From Cognatilysobacter tabacisoli (lineage in GTDB: Bacteria > Pseudomonadota > Gammaproteobacteria > Xanthomonadales > Xanthomonadaceae): DNA of 64,000 bases. Under the pieces are notes generated by a model, which saw only the letters and a list, made by a program, of their open reading frames with translations, was not told the DNA's origin and made no database searches. This document shows, piece by piece, positions 53,134 to 60,185 of the stretch. The number at the start of each line of letters is the position of its first letter. Positions within the stretch are counted from its first letter, which is position 1. Location of the stretch: NCBI RefSeq assembly GCF_003586305.1, contig NZ_QXJI01000001.1, forward strand, positions 1,550,001-1,614,000, given 5' to 3'. Position numbers and translations under genes: made by a program.

Positions 53134-54483
53134 ATGAAACCGAACCCGATCCAACCCGCCGCGCTGGCGATCGCCCTCGCCGTGGCCGTGTGCGTGCCCG
53201 CGACGACCGCAGTGCTAGCGCAGACCGCCCCGGCCTCGACGGCCGCGTCGACCGCCGAACAGAGCGCGGCGCAGGCCGAGCTGCGCAAGGCGATGGACAC
53301 CGTCGAGGCCGCGCAGCGCGGCCTCGAGCAGGCGGCCCAGCGCGCCGCGCGCGCCGGCATCGCGTCGCCGGAGGCCGGCGGCCCCGGGATGCGCCGCATC
53401 GCGATCCGCAGCCTGTCCGACCGCCCGGTGCTCGGCGTGGTGCTGAGCGGGGACGACGCGGGCGGCGCCCGCATCGCCGCGGTGACGCCCGACAGCGCGG
53501 CGGCCAAGGCGGGACTGCGCGCGGGCGACCGCATCGTCGCGATCGACGGCCGCGCGCTGTCGGGCGCCGATGGCGACGCGCGACTGTCCGACACCCGCGA
53601 ACGCCTGCGCGCGCTCGACACGAAGACGCCGGTGGCGCTGACGATCGAGCGCGACGGCAAGCGCAGCGTCGTTCGCGCCACGCCGCAGCCCGGCGATCGC
53701 CTCGCACTGCTCGACAACCTCGACGGCGAACTGGCCGGCCTGCTCGGCGACGGGCTCGACAACGTCCACGTCGAGACGATCCGGCGCCGCGTGCCGGGCG
53801 ACGCGCCCGTGGCCGGCACGGCCGCGCCCGGGACGCGGGTCGAACGGATCGTGCGCACGCTGCCCGCCGGCGTCGCGCCGCAGGTGCAGCGCGAAGTCAT
53901 CCGACTGGGCGGCGCGGCCCCGTGCGCCGGCGACGCCTGCCGCTACCCGCTGCTGGCCGAGGCGTTCCGCTGGAACGGCCTGCACCTGGCAAGCGTCGAC
54001 GGACAGCTCGGTCGCTATTTCGGCACCGAGCGCGGCGTGCTGGTGCTGTCGACCGGCGGGGAGTTCGGGTCGCTGCAGCCGGGCGACGTGATCCAGCGCG
54101 TAGACGGCACGGCGGTCGGCACCCCGCGCGAGGCGATGGACGCGCTGCGCGCGAAGCCGGCCGACAGCCAGGTGCGCATCGACTACCTGCGCGATCGCAA
54201 GGCCGCGACGGCGACGGTCGCGGTGCCGAAGATCGCGCCGATTCCTCTGCCGCCCCCGCCGCCGGCACCGCCGGCGCCACCTGCGCCACCCGCGCCCCCG
54301 CCGGCGCGCAGCGCGCCCGATGCCCCGCCCGCGCCTCCGGCCCCACCGGCGCCGCCCGCTCCGCCGCCGCCTCCGGCGCCGGCGAACGAGATCGCGCGCA
54401 GCCTGGCGGCTGGCGAAGTGGTGGTGTTCGTGCGACGCGACGCCCAGGGGCGCCCGCTGCGCCAGGCGCGCGTCGCGCTCTGA
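53134..54483 (+). CDS. periplasmic protein with two PDZ domains and a polyproline segment
   Basis: 449 residues from the ATG at 53134; a TTG at 53122 is in frame but lacks a ribosome site. After a signal peptide (AVCVPATTAVLAQ) the first PDZ domain is near 95-165 (LGVVLSGDDAGGARIAAVTP, KAGLRAGDRIVAIDGRALS), and the second near 305-355 (GVLVLSTGGEFGSLQPGDVI, QRVDGTAVGTPREAMDALRA). No protease triad is present, so it is an adaptor, not HtrA. A run of about 45 residues dominated by Pro and Ala (54238-54384) comes before a short C-terminal strand. It follows the sigma and anti-sigma genes and may be their target or part of the sensing circuit. Confidence 0.78.
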   Translation: MKPNPIQPAALAIALAVAVCVPATTAVLAQTAPASTAASTAEQSAAQAELRKAMDTVEAAQRGLEQAAQRAARAGIASPEAGGPGMRRIAIRSLSDRPVLGVVLSGDDAGGARIAAVTPDSAAAKAGLRAGDRIVAIDGRALSGADGDARLSDTRERLRALDTKTPVALTIERDGKRSVVRATPQPGDRLALLDNLDGELAGLLGDGLDNVHVETIRRRVPGDAPVAGTAAPGTRVERIVRTLPAGVAPQVQREVIRLGGAAPCAGDACRYPLLAEAFRWNGLHLASVDGQLGRYFGTERGVLVLSTGGEFGSLQPGDVIQRVDGTAVGTPREAMDALRAKPADSQVRIDYLRDRKAATATVAVPKIAPIPLPPPPPAPPAPPAPPAPPPARSAPDAPPAPPAPPAPPAPPPPPAPANEIARSLAAGEVVVFVRRDAQGRPLRQARVAL

Positions 54484-54498
54484 GAGCCGCGCCGATCG

Positions 54499-54522
54499 GC
54501 GGGCCCGCTGCTGCGGGTCCGC
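54499..54522. terminator. hairpin between the convergent PDZ and aldo/keto reductase genes
   Basis: GCGGGCCCGC and GCGGGTCCGC pair over 10 bp with one G-U and a TGCT loop. No U-run follows on either strand, so it is a weak bidirectional terminator at most. Confidence 0.4.
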
Positions 54523-54529
54523 CCGGCGC

Positions 54530-55501
54530 TCAGCGGGTCGCGGACTCGACCCGGTGCCAGTCGACCTCGGCGAGCGTGCCGGCCAGCGTCGGCGCCTGCA
54601 GGTTCTCCAGCAGCTGCTCCGGGCGGCTGGCGCCGAGGATCACCGTCGACACGTGCGGATTGCGCAGGCACCACGCGATCGCGAGCGTCGCCGGGGCCAC
54701 GCCCAGTTCGCGCGCCACCCGGGTGAAGCGACGCGCGCGTTCGATCCGCCCTTCCTCGGCCGTGCCGATCACCATCCGCTGCAGCCACGCATTGCCCTCG
54801 CGGCCGAGCCGCGCGTCGTCGGGCACGCCGTCGTTGTACTTGCCGCTCAGCAGCCCCGACGCCAGCGGCGAGAACGTCGTCGTGCCGAGGCCGAGCTCCG
54901 CGTACAGCGGCGCGTACTCGAGCTCCACGCGCTGGCGATGCAGCAGGTTGTACTGCGGCTGCTCCATCGTCGGCGCGTGCAGGCTGGCCGCGCGCGCGAC
55001 CTTGTGCGCCTCGCGGATCTGCGAGGCCGACCACTCCGACGTGCCCCAGTACAGCACCTTGCCCTGGCGGATCAGCGCGTCCATCGCCCACACCGTTTCC
55101 TCCACCGGCGTGTCCGGGTCCGGGCGGTGGCAGAAGTACAGGTCGAGGTAGTCCACGCGCAGGCGCTTGAGCGCGGCGTGGCAGGCATCGGTCACGTGCT
55201 TGCGCGAGAGCCCGCGCTGGGTCGGCCGCGGGTCGACGGCCGAGCCGAACATCACCTTGCTCGACACGCAGTAGCCGTCGCGCGGCAGTCGCAGGTCGGT
55301 GATCACGTCGCCCATGACGCGCTCGGCCTCGCCGTTCGCGTAGCCCTCGGCGTTGTCGAAGAAATTCACGCCGTGGTCCCACGCGGCGGCGATCAGGTCG
55401 CGCGCGGTTCCGCGGCCGATCTGCGAGCCGAACGTGATCCACGCGCCGAACGACAGTGCGGAGAGCTTGAGGCCGGACGAACCGAGGCGGCGGTACTGCA
55501 T
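54530..55501 (-). CDS. aldo/keto reductase (potassium-channel beta-subunit / YghZ-like)
   Basis: 323 residues. NADPH-dependent carbonyl reductase. The catalytic tetrad is placed as usual: D in AAWDHGVNFFDNAEGYANGE, Y in the same segment, K in YCVSSKVMFGSAVDPRPTQR, and H in LDLYFCHRPDPDTPVEETVW. The NADP pocket is ATLAIAWCLRNPHVSTVILG and GASRPEQLLENLQA. The closest type is the Kv-beta-like AKR. Substrate unknown. Divergent from the riboswitch-controlled gene. Confidence 0.92.
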   Translation of the reverse strand: MQYRRLGSSGLKLSALSFGAWITFGSQIGRGTARDLIAAAWDHGVNFFDNAEGYANGEAERVMGDVITDLRLPRDGYCVSSKVMFGSAVDPRPTQRGLSRKHVTDACHAALKRLRVDYLDLYFCHRPDPDTPVEETVWAMDALIRQGKVLYWGTSEWSASQIREAHKVARAASLHAPTMEQPQYNLLHRQRVELEYAPLYAELGLGTTTFSPLASGLLSGKYNDGVPDDARLGREGNAWLQRMVIGTAEEGRIERARRFTRVARELGVAPATLAIAWCLRNPHVSTVILGASRPEQLLENLQAPTLAGTLAEVDWHRVESATR

Positions 55502-55605
55502 GGGCGACTCCAGCGGGCGTGGCAGGCCGCATCGTAACCGCGGCGCGGGCCGAATCCCGGGCGGAACAGACGGTTCCGGCGCCGCACCCGCGCCGTCGCA
55601 GCCGC

Positions 55606-55611
55606 TACAAT
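55606..55611 (+). promoter_or_regulatory. -10 box (TACAAT) of the Mn-riboswitch transcript
   Basis: TACAAT at 55606 places the start of transcription at about 55618, immediately before the yybP-ykoY element. Confidence 0.5.
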
Positions 55612-55617
55612 GCGCGC

Positions 55618-55833
55618 ACTTCCTCCTCCGGGGAGTAGCCCACCGGGTCGCCGCATCGGCCGCCCGGGTCGCGCGTCAACACACTTGGCCGGCCGGCCAT
55701 GGCGCGCGAGACCCGCCCCCGCGGCGGCGCCGGGCAAGACCGAAGGCAGGCGTCGCGCGAGCAACCTGGTATCCACCGGGCCGGGCCGTGCGATGTCCGC
55801 CTTCGCAGTCATCGCGAACGCCCGGCCCCGGAG
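55618..55833 (+). promoter_or_regulatory. yybP-ykoY (manganese) riboswitch and expression platform
   Basis: Three sequence hallmarks are in order: GGGGAGTAGC at 55630-55639, CGTCAAC at 55674-55680, and GCAAGACC at 55734-55741. These form the paired Mn2+-binding loops of the yybP-ykoY class. Downstream, CCGGGCCGGGC (55776-55786) can pair with GCCCGGCCCCGG (55820-55831) with one bulge and would bury the CGGAG ribosome site ahead of the ATG at 55839. That is a translational expression platform. Mn2+ binding should release the site and raise expression of the exporter-like gene. I identified it by eye, without a covariance search. Confidence 0.85.
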
Positions 55834-55838
55834 ATCCC

Positions 55839-56414
55839 ATGGACACGTTCCCGTTCGCCACCGCGCTGCTCTCGACCGGCACGGTCGCCCTCGCCGAAAT
55901 CGGCGACAAGACCCAGCTGCTGGCCCTGCTGCTGGCCGCGCGCTTCCGCAGGCCGTGGCCGATCATCGGCGGCATCCTGGTCGCCACCGTGCTGAACCAC
56001 GCGCTGGCCGGCTGGCTCGGCGCGCTGGTCGCCCAGTGGCTGCGGCCCGAGCTGCTGCGCTGGATCGTCGCGGCGAGCTTCTTCGCCGTGGGGCTGTGGG
56101 CGCTGAAGCCCGACACGCTCGACGACGGGGCCTCGCTGCCGCCGCGCGGGGCCTTCGTCGCCACGACGATCGCGTTCTTCTTCGCCGAGATCGGCGACAA
56201 GACCCAGATCGCCACGGTGCTGATCGCCGCCCGCTACCACCCGCTGTGGGAGGTCGTCGTCGGCACCACGGCCGGCATGCTGCTGGCGAACGTGCCGGTG
56301 GTCGCGCTCGGCAGCCGCTTCGCCGGCCGCCTGCCGCTGAAGGCCGCGCGCTACGCCGCGGCGGCGCTGTTCATCGCGCTGGCGGCCTGGGTGGCGGTGC
56401 GCGGGGTCGGCTGA
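55839..56414 (+). CDS. GDT1/TMEM165 (UPF0016) family, probable Mn2+ exporter
   Basis: 191 residues, six helices in two inverted repeats. Each carries the family signature: ALAEIGDKTQLLALLLAARF (residues about 18-37) and FFFAEIGDKTQIATVLIAAR (about 112-131), the E-x-G-D-K-T motifs that bind the cation. The Mn riboswitch directly upstream predicts Mn2+ as the substrate, in line with known bacterial members. Inner membrane. The ATG at 55839 follows CGGAG by 5 bases. Confidence 0.92.
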   Translation: MDTFPFATALLSTGTVALAEIGDKTQLLALLLAARFRRPWPIIGGILVATVLNHALAGWLGALVAQWLRPELLRWIVAASFFAVGLWALKPDTLDDGASLPPRGAFVATTIAFFFAEIGDKTQIATVLIAARYHPLWEVVVGTTAGMLLANVPVVALGSRFAGRLPLKAARYAAAALFIALAAWVAVRGVG

Positions 56415-56473
56415 GCCGCGCCGCCGCTGCGCCTCGGCGCGCTATCCTTCGGGCCTGCTCGACGGGGATCGGC

Positions 56474-57610
56474 ATGCATCCGTACTTCCACCAGGCGCGC
56501 GAGATCGTGGCCTCGCTGCTGTCGCGGCCGGACGAGCTGATGCTCGAGACCGGCGCCGGCGGCGAGCTGCTGGTGGCGCGGCTGCGCGCGGTGATCGCGG
56601 CGATCCTGCTGCTGCTCCCGCTGGTGAACGCGATCACCGGCGGCAGCATCCGCGAAACGATGATCGGGCTGGCCGGCGCGGTCTTCATCAATGTGTTCGC
56701 GCAGGTCTGGCTGGCGCTGGCCCGCACGCCGCGGCGGTTCCGCTGGCTGACGTTCGCCAGCGCCGCGTTCGACGTCAGCGCGACGACGCTGGTCCTGGCG
56801 ATGCTGATGACGACGCAGATCCCGGCCGGCCTCAACAGCATGGTGGTGTGGTTCGGCTATCTGCTGGCGATCGTGCTGACCGCGCTGCGCAGCGACGGCC
56901 GCATCACCCTGTTCGCCGGCGCGCTCGCACTGGTCCAGTACGGCGCGATGGTGTTCGTCGGGTTCCAGCTGGCGTCGTCGCCGGAGCAGATGATTTCCAG
57001 CGACTACGGCGCGGTGACCGTCGGCAACCAGGTGCAGCGGCTGATCCTGCTGGTGATCGCCACGCTGATCACCGCGATGATCGTCTACCGCATGCAGAGG
57101 CTGGTCGAGATGTCCGGCACCGACGGCCTGACCGGCCTGCCCAACCGCACCTGGCTGCTGCACCGCATGCCGCGGCTGGTCGACGCGGCGCAGCGCCACG
57201 GCGGCAGCCTCACCGTGGCGCTGATCGACCTCGACCGCTTCAAGCGCATCAACGACGAAACCGGTCACCACGCCGGCGACCGCGCGATGCGCCACGTCGT
57301 GCAGGTGCTGCGCGAGCTGGGCGACGGCGACGAGTGGCTGGTGCGGCTGGGCGGCGAGGAGTTCGTGCTGGTGATGCGCAAGCCGATCGGCACGGCGTGG
57401 GAGCGCGTCGACGCCGCGCGCCGGCTGCTGAACGAGCGGCCGTTCGAGGTCGAACGCGGCGCGGATCCGATCCGCATCACCTTCAGCGCCGGGCTCTCGG
57501 CCTACCCGAACGACGGCAAGGACCTGTCCGAGCTGCTGCGCCGCGCCGACCTGCGCCTGCACCAGGCCAAGCAGGAAGGCCGCAACCGCGTCGTCGCCCG
57601 CGATCGCTGA
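56474..57610 (+). CDS. membrane-bound GGDEF diguanylate cyclase
   Basis: 378 residues. Six predicted N-terminal membrane segments (ARLRAVIAAILLLLPLVNAI to LILLVIATLITAMIVYRM), then a GGDEF domain (about 215-375). The domain has DGLTGLPNRTWLLHRM, LIDLDRFKRINDETGHHAGD and the active-site GGEEF (293-297) in RLGGEEFVLV. It should make c-di-GMP. The inhibitory RxxD site five residues before GGEEF is missing, so product inhibition is likely absent. The sensor part is unknown. Separated from the GDT1 gene by 59 bases. Confidence 0.88.
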   Translation: MHPYFHQAREIVASLLSRPDELMLETGAGGELLVARLRAVIAAILLLLPLVNAITGGSIRETMIGLAGAVFINVFAQVWLALARTPRRFRWLTFASAAFDVSATTLVLAMLMTTQIPAGLNSMVVWFGYLLAIVLTALRSDGRITLFAGALALVQYGAMVFVGFQLASSPEQMISSDYGAVTVGNQVQRLILLVIATLITAMIVYRMQRLVEMSGTDGLTGLPNRTWLLHRMPRLVDAAQRHGGSLTVALIDLDRFKRINDETGHHAGDRAMRHVVQVLRELGDGDEWLVRLGGEEFVLVMRKPIGTAWERVDAARRLLNERPFEVERGADPIRITFSAGLSAYPNDGKDLSELLRRADLRLHQAKQEGRNRVVARDR

Positions 57611-57712
57611 ACGGCCGCCGCGCCCGCCGCGCGGCTTGCTGGCCCATGGTGGGTGCTCTAGGCTGCGCCGACATTGACGAGCGGGCAACGCGCCGCGGAA
57701 GGGGACAGCTGG

Positions 57713-59008
57713 GTGGAAGCGATCGGCGGCGTGGCGTTTGGCCTGTTTGGCCTGGTGGTGCTGGTCGGCATCGCGTGGGCGTTCTCCAACAACAAGCGCT
57801 CGGTCGACTGGACGCTGGTCGCGACCGGCATCGGCCTGCAGATCGCCTTCGCCGCGCTGGTGCTGCTGGTGCCCGGCGGCAAGGACGTGTTCGACGCGAT
57901 CGGCCACGGCTTCGTGCGCGTGCTGAGCTTCGTCAACGAGGGGTCGAAGTTCATCTTCGGCAACCTGATGGACACCTCGACGTACGGCTTCATCTTCGCG
58001 TTCCAGGTGCTGCCGACGATCATCTTCTTCGCCGCGCTGATGGGCGTGCTGTACCACCTGGGCGTGATGCAGTGGATCGTGCGCGGCATGGCATGGGCGA
58101 TCACCAAGGTGATGCGCGTGTCCGGAGCGGAAACCACCAGCGTCTGCGCGAGCGTGTTCATCGGCCAGACCGAGGCGCCGCTGACGGTGCGCCCGTACAT
58201 CTCGCGCATGACCGAGTCCGAGCTGATCACGATGATGATCGGCGGCATGGCCCACATCGCCGGCGGCGTGCTGGCCGCCTACGTCGGCATGCTCGGCGGC
58301 GGCGACCCGGTGCAGCAGGCGTACTACGCCAAGCACCTGCTGGCCGCGTCGATCATGGCCGCGCCGGCGACGCTGGTGATCGCCAAAATCCTGATCCCCG
58401 AGACCGGCGAGCCGCTGACCCGCGGCACGGTCAAGATGGAAGTCGAGAAGACGACCAGCAACGTCATCGACGCCGCCGCCGCGGGCGCGGCTGACGGCCT
58501 GCGCCTGGCGCTGAACATCGGCGCGATGCTGCTGGCCTTCATCGCGCTGATCGCGCTGCTGAACTGGCCGCTGACGTGGATCGGCGAGGCCACCGGGCTG
58601 TCGGCGATGCTCGGCCGTCCGACCGACATGGCGACGCTGCTGGGCTACCTGCTGGCGCCGATCGCGTGGGTCATCGGCGTGCCGTGGCAGGACGCGACCA
58701 CCGTCGGCGGCCTGATCGGGCAGAAGATCGTCATCAATGAATTCGTCGCGTACCTGCAGCTGGCCGACATCGTCAACGGCAAGACGCCCGGCGTCGCGCT
58801 GACCGAGCAGGGCAAGCTGATCGCGACCTACGCGCTGTGCGGCTTCGCCAACTTCAGCTCGATCGCGATCCAGATCGGCGGCATCGGCGGCCTGGCCCCG
58901 GAGCGCCGGCAGGACCTCGCCCGGTTCGGCCTGCGCGCGGTGCTCGGCGGCACCATCGCCACGCTGATGACGGCGACGATCGCCGGCGTGCTGACCAACC
59001 TGGGCTGA
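57713..59008 (+). CDS. nupC: concentrative nucleoside transporter (NupC/CNT family)
   Basis: 431 residues from the GTG at 57713, which has AAGGGG 8 bases upstream; a TTG at 57674 is in frame but less credible. CNT motifs are present: GIGLQIAFAALVLLVPGGKD, VSGAETTSVCASVFIGQTEA (the hallmark G-x-x-E-T region) and GGLIGQKIVINEFVAYLQLA. It imports nucleosides with H+ or Na+. The PfkB kinase follows after 5 bases, suggesting coupled uptake and phosphorylation. Confidence 0.93.
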   Translation: MEAIGGVAFGLFGLVVLVGIAWAFSNNKRSVDWTLVATGIGLQIAFAALVLLVPGGKDVFDAIGHGFVRVLSFVNEGSKFIFGNLMDTSTYGFIFAFQVLPTIIFFAALMGVLYHLGVMQWIVRGMAWAITKVMRVSGAETTSVCASVFIGQTEAPLTVRPYISRMTESELITMMIGGMAHIAGGVLAAYVGMLGGGDPVQQAYYAKHLLAASIMAAPATLVIAKILIPETGEPLTRGTVKMEVEKTTSNVIDAAAAGAADGLRLALNIGAMLLAFIALIALLNWPLTWIGEATGLSAMLGRPTDMATLLGYLLAPIAWVIGVPWQDATTVGGLIGQKIVINEFVAYLQLADIVNGKTPGVALTEQGKLIATYALCGFANFSSIAIQIGGIGGLAPERRQDLARFGLRAVLGGTIATLMTATIAGVLTNLG

Positions 59009-59013
59009 TCGGC

Positions 59014-59994
59014 ATGGCGACCCCGCGCGCCGGCGGCGTGGTCGTGGTCGGCTCGTTCAACGTCGACCACGTCTGGCAGTGCGACGCGCTGCCGCAGCCG
59101 GGCGAGACCCGTGCCGGTCGCTACCACAGCGGGCCCGGCGGCAAGGGCTTCAACCAGGCCACCGCCGCGGCGCGCGCCGGGGCCAGCACGTCGTTCGTCT
59201 GCGCGCTCGGCGACGATGCCGGGGGCGCCCTCGCGCGCACGCTCGCCGGACACGATCGGATCGCGATGCTGGCGATGGACAGCGCGGAACCGACGGGCAC
59301 CGCGGGCATCTACGTCGACGCGGCCGGCCGCAACAGCATCGTGATCGGCGCGGGCGCGAACGCGGCGCTGGACCGCGGCTTCATCGATCGCCATGCGCCC
59401 GTGCTGTCGGGCGCCGCCGTCGTGCTGGCCCAGCTCGAATCGCCGATCGAGGCGATCGAGGCGGCGCTGCGCCACGCCAAGGCAGGGGGCGCCACGACCG
59501 TGCTCAATCCTGCCCCCGCGAATGCCGAAACGAGCGCCGCGCTCCTGGCGCTGGTCGACGTGCTGACGCCGAACGAAACCGAGTTCGTCGCGCTGCTGGC
59601 CCGACACGCGTCCACCGCGCTGCCGGCGGACGCGATCGCCGGGCTCGACGACGGAACCCTGCACCGGCTGTGCCGCACGCTGCTTCCGCACGGCACGGTC
59701 GTGGTCACGCTCGGCGCGGCGGGCTGCTTCGCGTCGCTGCCCGACGGGGCCGATGCCGGCGACGGCCCGCGGTGGCACCGCGCCGCCGCGGAGCGCGCGG
59801 CCGTCGTCGACACGACCGGCGCCGGCGACGCCTTCAACGGCGCGCTCGCCGCCTCGATCGCGCACGACGCCGGCGGCGATCTGCGCGCGCAGCTACGCTT
59901 TGCCGGCCGGTTCGCGGCGCTGTCGACCGAGCGCGCCGGCGCGGCAGCCGCGATGCCGACCCGCGCGGACGTCACTGCCCGCTTCGGCGAATAG
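59014..59994 (+). CDS. PfkB-family sugar/nucleoside kinase (ribokinase-like)
   Basis: 326 residues. The N-terminal motif is VVVVGSFNVDHVWQCDALPQ with GPGGKGFNQATAAARAGA (sugar-binding). The C-terminal ATP/anion-hole motif DTTGAGDAFNGALAASI supplies the catalytic Asp. This fits ribokinase (RbsK) or a related nucleoside kinase. Because it is encoded 5 bases after the nucleoside transporter, a nucleoside or ribose substrate is likely; I do not assign it further. Confidence 0.88.
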   Translation: MATPRAGGVVVVGSFNVDHVWQCDALPQPGETRAGRYHSGPGGKGFNQATAAARAGASTSFVCALGDDAGGALARTLAGHDRIAMLAMDSAEPTGTAGIYVDAAGRNSIVIGAGANAALDRGFIDRHAPVLSGAAVVLAQLESPIEAIEAALRHAKAGGATTVLNPAPANAETSAALLALVDVLTPNETEFVALLARHASTALPADAIAGLDDGTLHRLCRTLLPHGTVVVTLGAAGCFASLPDGADAGDGPRWHRAAAERAAVVDTTGAGDAFNGALAASIAHDAGGDLRAQLRFAGRFAALSTERAGAAAAMPTRADVTARFGE

Positions 59995-60130
59995 CGGTCG
60001 CCTGCGCTCGCCGGGCATGTCCCGGCGCTGTCCGCGGTAGCGGCGACGAGACAGGTTCGGCCTACACGCTTGCCTGCAGCGCACGGATCTCACGCAGGGC
60101 GCGAAGGCCGGCGATGAAGCCTCCCTTTCA

Positions 60131-60149
60131 AATGCGACTGATTCGCATT
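60131..60149. promoter_or_regulatory. Fur box upstream of the siderophore-type TonB receptor
   Basis: AATGCGACTGATTCGCATT is a 19-bp palindrome with 7-bp perfect arms. It matches the Fur-box form of xanthomonads and pseudomonads, lies 37 bases before the receptor ATG, and is in a low-GC island. Confidence 0.8.
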
Positions 60150-60185
60150 AACATGGGAGGCCACGCACGTCCTTTCCGGAACCCC

